NCBI GenBank assembly: GCA_014905825.1
Contig: JACGCN010000003.1
Location: 1,798,001 to 1,862,000 of the forward strand
Direction: 5' to 3'
Length of the DNA stretch: 64,000 bases
DNA from: Lyophyllum atratum
Lineage: Eukaryota > Basidiomycota > Agaricomycetes > Agaricales > Lyophyllaceae
Shown here: positions 35,594-46,215 of the stretch, piece by piece
Layout of the letters: the number at the start of each line of letters is the position of its first letter
Numbering within the stretch: the stretch's first letter is position 1
Translations under genes and position numbers: made by a program
Notes under the pieces: generated by a model
Databases searched by the model: none
Seen by the model: the letters and a program-made list of their open reading frames with translations, nothing else
Told to the model about the DNA's origin: nothing

Positions 35594-37330
35594 TCATGTG
35601 GCTGCCTTCTTGTCAGTGTAATTCTTTAGCCTGTACATCGCAGTACGTCAGTACGAGCCCAAACGTTCCCCGAGCAGAGAAACGCATTACACACCTCTTA
35701 TAATCCCGCTCTGCCTTCGCCTCCGCATCCTTCTTCTTCTTCCCCTCCTCACCACCCTCCCCGCCCCCGCCTGCCTTCTTCTCCCCACCCCCACCTCCGC
35801 CTTTCCGTTGCTTCCGCTTCCCCCCACCGGACGCGGCCTTTTCCATCGCGAGGAATTCCTTGATCGAAGGCAGCGCGGAGCTCGCTAGGGGAACGAGACG
35901 CCCCATCGGCTGCTCGGCTTCGCCCTCTTCCTCTTCATCTGCTTCCCCAGGTCTCCCTCTATCTGGGCCTGTCGATACCGATGCAGATGTGGACGCGAGT
36001 ACGGAGGAAAGAAGGTCTGATTTTGCAGAGGGTGCTGGTTCAGGTTCTGGTGAGCCCGTGTCGATCCATCGTCGGGCGCCACTTGGTGGAGGCGGCGAAG
36101 TGTCCCGCTCCTGCTCCCCTTCCTCGAGATCGCGGGGTTTGCTGGGTCCGGGCTTGGTCGCTTCGTCTTCGGAGTCCGAGTCGCCGAGCTGGAGACCCTC
36201 GTATTCCTCTGCGTCTGCGAAGATGTCGAAGTCTTGTGGTATATGTTCGGGTTCGGGCGTGCGTGGTTTTGGTGGTCGCGTCGTTGTGGTTGCGGGGGTC
36301 GTGATGGTGGTGGAGGGGGGAACCACGTCCTTCCCGCCCTCAGCTCCAGCGACTTTCCGCTTCTTCTTCTTCCGCTCCCCTTCCGCCTGGCCATCCTCCC
36401 CCTTCACCTTCTTCTTCTTCATTCCCTTCTTTGGCTCAGCAGCAGGAGTGCCGATGGGTTTGAACCCAATCGGCTTAAACTTCCCTGCTTGCTTCGCCTG
36501 CTCGAGCAGCCGTGCCTCCTCCTCCCTCGTCTTCCCTTTCCCTTTCACTTGCTCCTTCACCTCCGCCGTCTCATCTATGGGTTGTCCCCGCTTCTCCTTG
36601 AGCTCGCGGAGGAGATCCTCGCGCGTGCGCTTTCGGGGGACTGAGGGGGCGGCGTCGGTAGCTTCGAGGAAGGCCTGCTCGAGGGAGTCGTCGTCCTCCG
36701 TGGAGAGCGCCATCGCGCGGGCGCGGTTCTGCTCGAGGAGGGACATGTCGAGGCCTTTTACGAGCACGGAATGGGCGCCGTCGCCACCGAGGTAGTGGCG
36801 TTGGGCATCGAGCTATGGGACATTGGGGGTTGGAAATTGTGATATAGGTTGGTGGGATGAGGGTGGGACAGACGTACACTGGACTTGTCTTGCCCTGAGT
36901 TACGTTTTTCGAAGTCCTCGAGGACGGCTTCGACCTGGATAGGTAGATAGGTAGGTAGGTATGGAGATTAGGAAGCGGTTGGGAGCGTATGTACCTGGGC
37001 ATAATCGTTTCCCTCGCCGACGCGCCGCTCGGCAGCGCGGTCGCGGTACGGCCCTTCGGTGGGTTTCTTGACCTTGCGAGGTTTAAATGCGGGCTGTGAA
37101 GGGTCGAGAACTTTGGCCTTGCTGTAAGGAACGTTAATGATTTAGTTTAGCAGAAGGTAGAGGGTGCACACGTTTTGGAGGCGGTGGAGGAAAAGAAACC
37201 GCCTCGTGAGGTGGTGGCGGAGGAGGGGGTGCCGGCGTGTGGGGTTTGGAGGAGGCGTCTGAAGGATTCCTGTAGTTGGAGGGGTTAGAGGGTGCATGGA
37301 GGAAGGAGAGGAGGGACGTGCTTGGTCCAT
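35594..37330 (-). CDS. RED/IK-type spliceosome protein
   Basis: Component of the spliceosomal B complex that partners with Smu1. Splicing a GC-AG intron (37270-37321) at the start gives MDQESFRRLLQTP, the family N-terminus. Then come STASKTKAKVLDPSQPAFKP, PYRDRAAERRVGEGNDYAQV, EDFEKRNSGQDKSSLDAQRH and YLGGDGAHSVLVKGLDMSLL, the RED_N domain. The rest is low-complexity: a Lys-rich stretch (KKGMKKKKVKGEDG), an acidic segment (DFDIFADAEEYEGLQLGDSD, as in RED), Pro/Ser-rich linkers and a Gly/Lys tract near 35760-35830. The final exon reads RLKNYTDKKAAT with the stop at 35594-35596. The long RD/RE dipeptide run of the animal protein is not seen. An alternative upstream start at 37379 gives a protein without the family N-terminus. 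Confidence 0.87.
37270..37321 (-). other. GC-AG intron of the RED gene
   Basis: 52-nt intron starting gcacgt after ATGGACCAA and ending ctacag. Only this choice links the start codon to the conserved N-terminal block in frame. Confidence 0.65.
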
Positions 37331-37818
37331 CGTGGAAGAAGAGAGTCGATGCGATCAATTTCGGTTTTCTCAGTGTCATTCAGTCAGTCATCCACCCATC
37401 CACTCATTATCGCACAGCGCGTCTTCAGTTCACTCTTAGAGACCTCCTTTAAGGCTTATTTGAGCCCACAGAAGGGAAATATGCAGTATCGCATTTTTGC
37501 AAAATATTCGTGTTTGAGATCCTTGGGCTGAACAAAAAGCAAAAACCTATCGCCCACACTCCTACACGCTTCTACTCTGATAACTAAGTTTGCAGCTGCA
37601 CATGCGTGCTTCAACGTCACCAAGAGGCTCTATTCTGGTCGTGTTATATGACACGAGGAAGAAGGGTTCCAGGGTTGGCCTCGCGAAGTAGTCCGTCGTA
37701 ACGTCAATTGACGACGGTTCAAGTAGCGAGTTGAGATGCCCCTGGAGCTCTTCCCGGATAGAGAGCATGTCGCATCTGCCTTTTTGTTCAAGTGTCATTT
37801 TGGGTACATTTTTACGAG

Positions 37819-38762
37819 TTACAAAACTTGGTGGACCGGTATTTCTACCCATTCATTGACCCACATGTATCGGGAGAAAATGACGTAGAGCCAGCGGAAC
37901 CAGACGAGCTGGCTTGCGTGGGCGCACATTGCCCTGAGGGCGGTGAGGTACTCGGGAATCCCAGAAATCACGACACGCTGTGGCGCGGTCTTCGTTTTGG
38001 GATTGAAACTGAATGCAAGGTGGATGGCACGGAAGATTTGGTTGAATTCTGCATTCAAGAATGGGGGTATGCGGTGCTGGTAGAGGCTGAGCTTGGAGGA
38101 GAGAGGCGCGAGGATGCCGGTGTATTTCGGGAGAATTGGACGTGTCACCAGGGTGAATAGTCTTATGAGGTTACGGCCGCGGTGGATCAGGAGATGCGCA
38201 GCGCCTTCGGGGAGGGACTTGTGATTGGGGTGGCCAGAAATTCCACCAGCATCAAAAGTAAGAATCTGAGACTAGGTGAGGGGGGATGCGAGAGACTGTG
38301 CAACGGACGTACCGTTGAGATATTGTTTGATGTAACGTATGGTTGGATAACGCTAGCAATAGTCTCCGGGTCCCAGTGCGCTGTGAAGTTGTCTTGTAGG
38401 TCACTGTTTCGAGGTGGGTTAGAGGAGCAGGGCGAAGGATGTGAAACATACGGGTGGTCAACGACCCATCTTCTGTCCGCGGGTACACCTAAGACGTCTA
38501 GACTGCGGCCTAACTCTTCTTTTCGGATGGGTCCGAGGCCATCAGCGTCTCCTACGGAAAGACATAAAGAGTAGATGTGGGCGTTTGTCCGTGTCAGTGC
38601 CTGTATGGTCGGCGCAAAGAACATGCACTCGTCGTCTGGATGTGCTGTGAGGAGCAGAACATTTGCATGACTGGATACTATATCGCTGGCTGACAGCTGG
38701 GGCTGGTAGAGAAGAGCGACGATGAGGGCGCAGAGGAGGGCAATACACGAGATGCGGTACAT
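37819..38762 (-). CDS. GPI12: N-acetylglucosaminyl-phosphatidylinositol de-N-acetylase (PIG-L)
   Basis: Second step of GPI-anchor synthesis on the cytosolic face of the ER: removal of acetate from GlcNAc-PI. It begins with an N-terminal membrane anchor (MYRISCIALLCALIVALLYQ). The Zn-binding motif is NVLLLTAHPDDECMFFAP (HPDD). Next is HIYSLCLSVGDADGLGPIRK, then EELGRSLDVLGVPADR, and across introns ILTFDAGGISGHPNHKSLPE with the further zinc ligand HPNH. The remainder, LIRLFTLVTRPILPKYTGIL and ALRAMCAHASQLVWFRWLYV, ends with IFSRYMWVNEW. The stop is at 37819-37821. Size about 270 residues, normal for the family. It is divergent from the sulfite reductase gene (179 bases between starts). Confidence 0.95.
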
Positions 38763-38941
38763 GACGGAAAGCGCAGATTAGATTAGATCTGGTTACAAAC
38801 AGTTGCAAAGGAATGAGGTGCTTTCGCGCAAGTCGGTCGTGATAACATTTTCTAAAATGCAATTTCTCATCCGTGAACCACCTCCACCCCGTCAGTCGTG
38901 CCCTCTCCTGCGCAGAACAACCCACTAACATTGCGCAGATA

Positions 38942-41900
38942 ATGTCGGCTCTCTCTGCAGTCGCCCGCATTGCCTACCTGGCCTCCGATGTGGTCGTCGA
39001 CTCCCAGCCGACCCTACCACTCGTCTCCGCATTTTCGGAGACATTCACTTCCCTAGCAAACACATCGCAGCACAAACCCAAGCTGCTCTCGGCGCCCTTC
39101 GGTGCTGATCCTGGCGAAATTATCCTCCGCAACGCAGACACCGGCCTTGTCTCCTTCACCACCTCGTCCTACACCCAGGTCCTCACCCGCCTCGTCCTCC
39201 ACCTCGCGGAAATATCATCACGGCCTGTGGTTCTCCACATCGCCCTCAAGGACGATCTCTCCGACGCGATCCTCCTCCGGTCCGCCGTCCCGTACTTCCT
39301 CTTCTCTTCCACTCCCCAGCAGGCTCACGACAACGCCCTCCTTGCTTCCCGTCTAGCCCGCATCGAACGGAAGGCCGTCGTCCACGCGTTTTATCCCGGT
39401 GTCACCCAGGACCCGCTTTCCGAAATCCCCGAAGAGAAAATCCTGCCGTTCCTGCTTAGTGAGAAGCATCCTGCATCGCCGGGACATGTGACCCCCATCA
39501 ACGGAGAGCAGAGCACTTTCTCTGCAGAACTCGCGGACGATCCTACTCTGTTGGCGCTGTACAAGTCCTACGAGGCTGCCGCTTTGGAGACGCTATCCCA
39601 GATCCGTCGGCCACTGAGGCCCTTGAGTGTTCAAGGTCCTGCTGATCCCCACACGGTCCTGCTCATCTTTGGACAGGCCCCGGCTCTGCCAGAAGTCGAA
39701 GGCGTCTCATATGTCTTCCACTCCCTCCTAAGCCCCCTTCTTCCATCACGTCTTTTGGACGTGATCCCTGTTTCGGCAAAGCGAGTCATCGTACTGGAGC
39801 AGATACATCGCTGGACTACGAAGTGGCTCCCACTATACCTTGAGGTTGCAAGTGCTTTGCAACAACGCGATACCGAAAACCGCCCTACGGTCCAGAGTGG
39901 TGTCCTTGGCAGTGCAGAGGGTGTCACCGCTGCCGACATCGGAACCTTGCTTGAGCAAGCTACTGCGACCACCTCCCTATCCATACGACTCAGTCTCGGC
40001 GTCGCTCCCTCCTTGGAGGCACAATCCTCGGAAGCGCCACACGTTCCAAGACACGAGCTGGCCTACACTAAAATCCTTTCTCAGATCTTCAATGAGCGAC
40101 TGGAAGTTGCCAACTCTCCCTCTCTCGTCCCCTCACAAGGCAAAATCGCCACCTCTCCCGAGTACGCCCTCGGTCGTGTTCGTGGGCAACTTGACCTGCG
40201 TGCCGACCTGATCGCCGCTGTTCAAGAGCTCCTGCAAGACGGCAGCGCCGGTGCCCAACTGCACTCCCTTCTCTCTAAATGGATAATCGCCAAGGACGAC
40301 CCCGTCAAGTCCAAAGCTCTCGGCCTCCAAATCATTCAAACCCTCAGTGACGCACCAATCACGCACCCCGCCGCCGCACGCCTCCTCGCCCTCAAAGCTC
40401 ACTTCCCCGCCGTGTCCCGCTGGATCATCGGCTCCGACGCCTGGTCCTACGACCTCGGCGCCTCAGGGCTGCACCACGCCATCGCCTCCGGGCTCAACGT
40501 CAACATCCTCCTCCTCGACACTCTCCCCTACTCCCAGCGCAACGCCGCCGACCCCCACCGGCGCAAACATGATGTCGGCCTCTACGCGATGAACCATGGC
40601 GATGTCTTCGTCGCTTCCGTCGCTGTCTTCTCGTCCTACTCCCAGGTCCTGCAGAGTCTCATGGAAGCCGATCGCTTCCCAGGCCCTGCCGTCGTCCTCG
40701 CTTACCTCCCATACACCTCTGAGGACGTACCCGCTCTCGATGTGCTCAAGGAGACCAAACTCGCCGTCGACGCGGGATACTGGCCGCTGTACCGTTGGGA
40801 CCCGTCCAAGGAGCAGGCGGGCAAGGAGCCTTTCTCGCTCGACTCGGACGCACTGAAGCACGATCTCCAGACGTTCCTCGATCGTCAGAACCACCTCTCC
40901 CAGCTCACACGGGCTACGCCGCAGCTCGCCGCGGAGCTCGTGGGGAGTCTTGGCGAGCAGGTCAAGGCTGCGAGGAGGGCAAAGGCGAAGCAGGCGTATG
41001 GGGAGCTGCTCTCTGCGGTGGATGCACCGCCTTTGTTGGTGCTGTATGCGTCGGATGGGGGTGCGGCGGAGAAGACTGCGAAGAGGCTCGCGGGGAGGGG
41101 TAAGGCGCGAGGGCTGGCGGTGACGGTGGCTGCTATGGACACGGTGCCGCTGGAGAGTCTGAAGGACGAGGAGCACGTCGCCTTTGTCACGTCAGTCGCT
41201 GGACAGGGTGAGCCGCCGCAGAATGGGAGGCAGTTGTTCAAGGCTATCAATGCGGCCGTCGCGCGGGGGGAGACTTTGTTCGGGAAGCTGAAGTATACGG
41301 TGTTCGGGATGGGGGACAGCCACTACTGGCCGAGACCCGAGGATGCGCACTACTATAATAAGCCTGGGAAGGACCTTGATGCGAGGCTGGAGAAGCTGGG
41401 TGGGGTGCGGATTGCGGCGCTTGGGCTGGGCGATGACCAGGATGCTGATGGGTGGAAGACGGGGTACGAGGTGTGGGAGCCCCTGTTGTGGAAGGCCATG
41501 GGGGTGGATGCTGTCGAGGTGACGGAGGCTGAGCCGGAGCCGATCACCAACGAGCACATCAAGGCTGCGTCGGGGTATCTCCGGGGCACGATCGCGGAGG
41601 GGCTGGAGGACACGACTACAGGCGCATTGGCGCCGAGTGATGGGCAGCTGACGAAGTTCCATGGGATCTACCAGCAGGATGATCGCGATATCCGGGACGA
41701 GAGGCAGGCGCAGGGTGTGGAGCCGGCGTATAGCTTTATGATCCGGGTGAGGATGCCTGGAGGGGTGTGTAAGCCTAGCCAGTGGCTGCAGATGGACCAG
41801 ATTGCGGACGAGCATGGGTCGGGGACTTTCAAGATCACGACGAGGCAGACGTTCCAGTTCCATGGTGTTATCAAGAGGCATTTGAAGCCTGCTATTCAGG

Positions 41901-43659
41901 ATATCAATAGGGTGTTGCTGGATACGCTTGCGGCTTGCGGCGATGTCAACAGGTGAATTTACGTTTTCGGTTTGATGAAGAGGCAGGAAGCTCATAGTTG
42001 ACAGGAATGTTGTGTGCTCGTCGATCCCGACACTGTCGAGGCTACATGAGGAGGTGTATCAGTTCTCGAAAGACGTCAGCGAGCACCTGATCCCTCGTAC
42101 TACCGCGTACCACGAGATCTGGCTCGACAAGAAGATGGTCGCTGGAGAGGCCCTCAGGGACCACGAACCGCTCTATGGCGAGTTCTACCTTCCCCGCAAG
42201 GTTTGTTCCCTGTGGTGTTTTTTTTAAAAAACCTCTTTAACTCACCTTGCTCTATAGTTTAAGATCGCCGTCGCCGTACCACCTACAAACGACGTCGATG
42301 TGTTCGCCAACGATCTCGGGTTCATTGCCATCGTTGGTAAGAACGGGGAGCTCGAGGGCTTCAACGTCTCCATCGGAGGCGGTATGGGTGTCACGCATGG
42401 AAACAAGAAGACCTACCCCCGCATTGGTGACGTCGTTGGTTTCTGCACACCAGACCAAGGACGGTTCGTTGCAGAGAGCATCATGCTGACCCAGCGGGAC
42501 AACGGCAATCGTGCGGAGTGAGTGTCTCTCCCGTATTTCTTCCCTGCAAATTTCTGACATCTATTTATCTTTCCAGTCGCAAGGTAGTAACGCCTAAGCC
42601 ATTGAACCACAAGGAAGTTTACTAACTCCATCTCTTCAGAACGCTCGTCTGAAATACACGATCGATCGCATGGGCCTCGACGTCTTCAAAGCCGACTTCG
42701 AGAAGCGCCTAGGGTACAAGCTCGCCCCCGCCCGACCCTACACCTTCGACCGCAACGTCGACGACTACGGCTGGTTCACCGGCGAAGACGGCCGGCACCA
42801 CTACACCGTCTTCATCGAGAACGGGCGCATCCAGGACGAGCCCGGACGCGATTTCAAGACTGGTCTCCGTGAGATCGCCAAGATCCACAAGGGCACGTTC
42901 AGGCTGACGACGAACCAGCACTTGTTGGTGTCGGATATTGCGGATGAGGATTTGGGGGAGATCAAGAGGCTGTTGGCGAAGTATAAGCTGGATAATCTGA
43001 ACCATAGTGGGTTGAGGCTGGCGTCGTCGGCGTGTGTGGCGTTCCCGACTTGTGGATTGGCGATGGCGGAGTCTGAGAGGGTATGTCTTTCGTTCATTTC
43101 TGCTTGAGCTCAAGCTGAAAAAAAGGTGTCGACTGCAGTACCTGCCTCTCCTCATCGACAAGGTGGAGAAGATCTGTGAAGTCAATGGCCTCCGTAATGA
43201 CTCTATCGTCATGCGTATGACTGGTTGCCCGAATGGATGCGCTCGTCCTTATGTTGCTGGTTCGTGACTTAGCGTCAACTCGGTGATTGATATGCTCACT
43301 TTACTCCAGAAATTGCCTTTGTCGGCAAAGCTCCTGGGACCTATTCTATGCTTCTTGGCGGTGGCTACTACGGCCAGCGCATGAACAAAATCTACCGAGG
43401 CAAGTCCCTTTCTTCACTGACACTCCGTGAACCCTCGTTTACCCTGCTCGTGAATACTGTAGAAACCGTAACAGAGCCCGAGATCCTGGCGATCCTGGAG
43501 CCTATGATCAAACGGTACGCACTGGAGCGGGAGCACGGAGAGAAGTTTGGAGACTTCACGATCCGTGCGGGGTATATCTCGGCGACGACGTCGGGTAAGG
43601 AATGGTATGTTGGTATGGGTGGTGAGGGGCAGTGGAAGGAAGATACTGTGGAAGCATGA
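38942..43659 (+). CDS. MET5: Sulfite reductase [NADPH] beta subunit (sirohaem protein)
   Basis: Catalytic haemoprotein that reduces sulfite to sulfide for Cys/Met synthesis. ATG 38942 is chosen; an upstream in-frame GTG is not a start. About 1,400 residues. The first exon of about 3 kb holds a pyruvate-oxidoreductase-like region, then a flavodoxin domain ([60 protein letters not shown]) and the start of the sirohaem part ([33 protein letters not shown]). Later exons carry [37 protein letters not shown], and the 4Fe-4S/sirohaem cysteines: [16 protein letters not shown] (Cx5C) and [15 protein letters not shown] (Cx3C). A 7-nt micro-exon (42577-42583) and a GC-AG intron (43400-43462) are needed. 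It stops at 43657-43659. This is the fungal type with a fused flavodoxin, as in yeast Met5/Ecm17. Confidence 0.96.
42577..42583 (+). other. 7-nt micro-exon of the sulfite reductase gene
   Basis: Sequence tcgcaag between acceptor tttccag and donor gtagta. It finishes Asp and codes Arg-Lys, giving NRADRKNARLKYT across both introns, the conserved reading. Confidence 0.8.
43400..43462 (+). other. GC-AG intron of the sulfite reductase gene, length divisible by three
   Basis: 63-nt intron with donor G|gcaagt and acceptor ctgtag. Removing it gives [14 protein letters not shown] as in homologues. Because it has no in-frame stop, retention would add 21 residues. Confidence 0.75.
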
Positions 43660-43893
43660 ACTTGAATCTGGAATGGAAGGAAATATAACTAATGTTTATC
43701 AAAATGTACGCAATTATGCATGGATTTCGAAGGTCTACATTGTCTGTGGTATACGAATGTTGAACTCGGGAGGCATCAATGATACTTTCAAAGGAGTGGG
43801 ATGTCTAAACGATCTCCTGATCTCTCTCTGAAGGGGTCATTGGTAGTTCATGCACCTTGTCCTGGTACATCAGAAGTTTGCTTGATAGACATC

Positions 43894-45945
43894 TATGCCT
43901 TCTGGCTCCTCGCCTCCACTATAGACTCCTGCAGCACCCGAATGATGTTATCAATGTCTCCCCTGTTAGTATCTACCACCGTCACACCCATATGTCTATA
44001 GACATGTGAATACATTAGTGTTGAGTGAAGAAAGGATGAAAAAGGACCAACCCAATGCGGAAGTATTTATCTGCAGCCACAGCCAGATAAACGGTGAGAA
44101 AGGTGTTACTCAGTAGAATTTCAACACGCGCACCTTTGATGCTACCTAGCAGTCCGCCCGCAATCACGAGCCCACGCTTTGCGAACCTAGGCAGCACGTC
44201 CGACGCACCAAGGCCCTCAGGGTAATACAACTACACACCGCCGATTTCAGATCCATCTCATCATAGGGGGAGACCGAAAAGAACACTTACCGTGGTCATG
44301 CCATTGGCAGCGAACGCGGGCTCCAGCGCGATCTGCTTGAGCCCGAGCTCCGTCGCGGCTTTCTTGACGCGCTGGGACGCCTCGCGGTGCAGCTTAAAGC
44401 GCTCGTCGAGGGACGTCGAGGAACGTGTGAGCTGGAGGAGCGAGGCATGGTAGGCGTGGATGAGGTTGACAGGGGGGGTGGCGAAGTAAGCGGGCGTGCC
44501 AGCTTCATATGCTTTCATAATCGGTAGCCACCTAACGAGGCAGAGGTGGTCAACTCATGTGGATAGGTGTGGTTGAATAGAGCCGTACTTTTTCCAGCTG
44601 GCGTAGTAGGAAGTCACGGGCGATTTGCGAGTTTCAAACACCTGTTCTAGGTTTAGTTGGGAACTACGATATCTTGCCTTTGATAGGAACACACTTTCAT
44701 GGCCCGTGGACTGACAGCTATGATGCTGAGCCCAGGAGGTGTCCCGAGTCCTTTCTGGCTGGCAGTGAGGACCACGTCCAAGTCCCAATCGTCAAAGCGG
44801 ATTTCCTCGCTGCCGACCGAACAGACACCATCCACGATTACCTGGGAGTAAATCCCATTAGCCAGTATCCAAGTGGAATGGAACGAGACAACTCACTAGC
44901 GTATCAGGGGATACTCGTCTCACGGTCTCGGCGACGGCTTTCGCATCAGACAATACACCTGGACAGTATCTGGCTTAGAGGATGAATAACGCACGGAGCA
45001 GAAAGTGATGCACCAGTAGAGGTATCAACATGTGTAACCGTGAGGACCTTGTATTTCTTTGCTTTGAGCTTCTCCTCAATTACAGATTGGCTGACGGCAG
45101 TGCCAAGCTCGGCCTTGACCAGATCAACCTTGGCCCCGTACGTCTGGAGACTGTTCAAGCACAACATGATCGTCTAACAACCATCAGATAGGGAAAGGAA
45201 CACGAAACCCACCAATCCGCGAAGCTGTCTCCGAAATACCCGCTGTGCAGCACGAGCGCGTTCTCGCCTGGTTCTACGAGGTTGGCGGAAACCTTTGTGT
45301 GGGGTTAGAAGCACGATCGGTGGCGGTAGTAGATCGATCTAACCTGATCCCAGCCCAGCGTTCCACTGCCACTGATGAGGAACGGCTGAGCGTTCTTCGT
45401 AAACAGCACCTCTCTATAACATAGGCGTAAACCAACGGCAAGAACATAGGAGACGCGTGTTGGGGACTTGCCGCGTCAGACGAATAGCGTCGCCAAAGAC
45501 CTTGATGAAGTCTGGTGAGACGTGGGATACTGGTGGTAGTGCGTTCGAGTAGAGAACCTGTGGGCGCGGTCGGTGTCGGCATCTAAGATTTCACGATCTG
45601 GGGCACACACGTCATCGGAGACCTCAATGGGGCCGGGTATCCTGTGGGGGCATCAGCTTGGACGTGTCGGTGGGCAAGAAACAAGGTACTGACACCAGGA
45701 GCCTTTGCAGAGACTTCTATTCGAGGGCATCGCAATTCAATCGATGGGTTCACTCACTTGTGGGGGGCCTGCAGCACGGTCAGGTCTTGAATAAGGGGAA
45801 GATATGTACTATTAGGACTTACCTGCTTGAACTCGTCGCGGGAGGTCATCTTGTGTCGTACGAATGGTAGAGTGGTATGGGCAGGTCTGAGTCTGAGCGG
45901 TCGGAGGGATGGGGCGAGGGCCCGGAGTCGTAATAGGGAAGTCAT
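43894..45945 (-). CDS. Alanine-glyoxylate aminotransferase, mitochondrial form
   Basis: PLP-dependent class V aminotransferase: glyoxylate + alanine to glycine + pyruvate. It starts at 45945 with an Arg-rich presequence (MTSLLRLRALAPSLRPLRLR). A second in-frame ATG at 45848 (MTSRDEFKQ) would give a form without it. Two consecutive micro-exons (11 and 9 nt) build APHKLLVIPGPIEVSDDV. Then: LPPVSHVSPDFIKVFGDAIR, GSGTLGWDQVSANLVEPGEN, ALVLHSGYFGDSFADCLQTY, VTHVDTSTGVLSDAKAVAET, and the PLP lysine in DVVLTASQKGLGTPPGLSII. The C-terminal domain is TPAYFATPPVNLIHAYHASL, AANGMTTLYYPEGLGASDVL, then DKYFRIGHMGVTVVDTNRGD. The stop is at 43894-43896 after ARSQKA. A close paralogue follows upstream. Confidence 0.93.
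45694..45702 (-). other. 9-nt micro-exon of the first aminotransferase gene
   Basis: gctcctggt between acceptor tgcaaag and donor gtcagt. It completes Lys, codes Leu-Leu and starts Val, giving HKLLVIPGPIE. Confidence 0.75.
45768..45778 (-). other. 11-nt micro-exon of the first aminotransferase gene
   Basis: gccccccacaa between acceptor gctgcag and donor gtgagtg; codes Ala-Pro-His and two bases of Lys. Same size and phase as in the paralogue. Confidence 0.75.
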
Positions 45946-46215
45946 AAAAACACGAATCAACACATGTGAATTACCGTCTCCAGAATATTGCCTGCTCAGT
46001 CCACACTTTACTCCCTGAGTCCATCCTCGCTTATGCATATTTCTTCGGATACGCGAGCTCTCATCTGACGCCAGCGGGCAACCAGCGGGAGAGGCGGGTG
46101 CCCGAAGAGCCATGAATGTGGCATCGTCGGACGAGCACACGGATCAATCGCATAAAGCTCCGTTCCGTTCATTATACATTCCACCCGTTCCGTCTATATA
46201 CAAGAGGGCATAAGC

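Noticed and set aside
36450..36480. tRNA B-box-like string (ggtttgaaccc)
   Set aside because: It lies in coding sequence of the RED gene and has no cloverleaf around it. No other tRNA candidate was found.
35860..36795. A 311-codon plus-strand frame
   Set aside because: It lies antisense to the low-complexity part of the RED gene; its Ser/Pro bias follows from the Lys/Glu-rich opposite strand.
38873..38941. N-terminal extension of sulfite reductase from a GTG at 38873
   Set aside because: Nuclear fungal genes start at ATG, and 38942 gives the usual N-terminus.
40463..41995. Long minus-strand frames of 237 and 267 codons
   Set aside because: Antisense shadows of the GC-rich sulfite reductase exon, rich in Arg/Leu/His as expected from codon bias on the coding strand.
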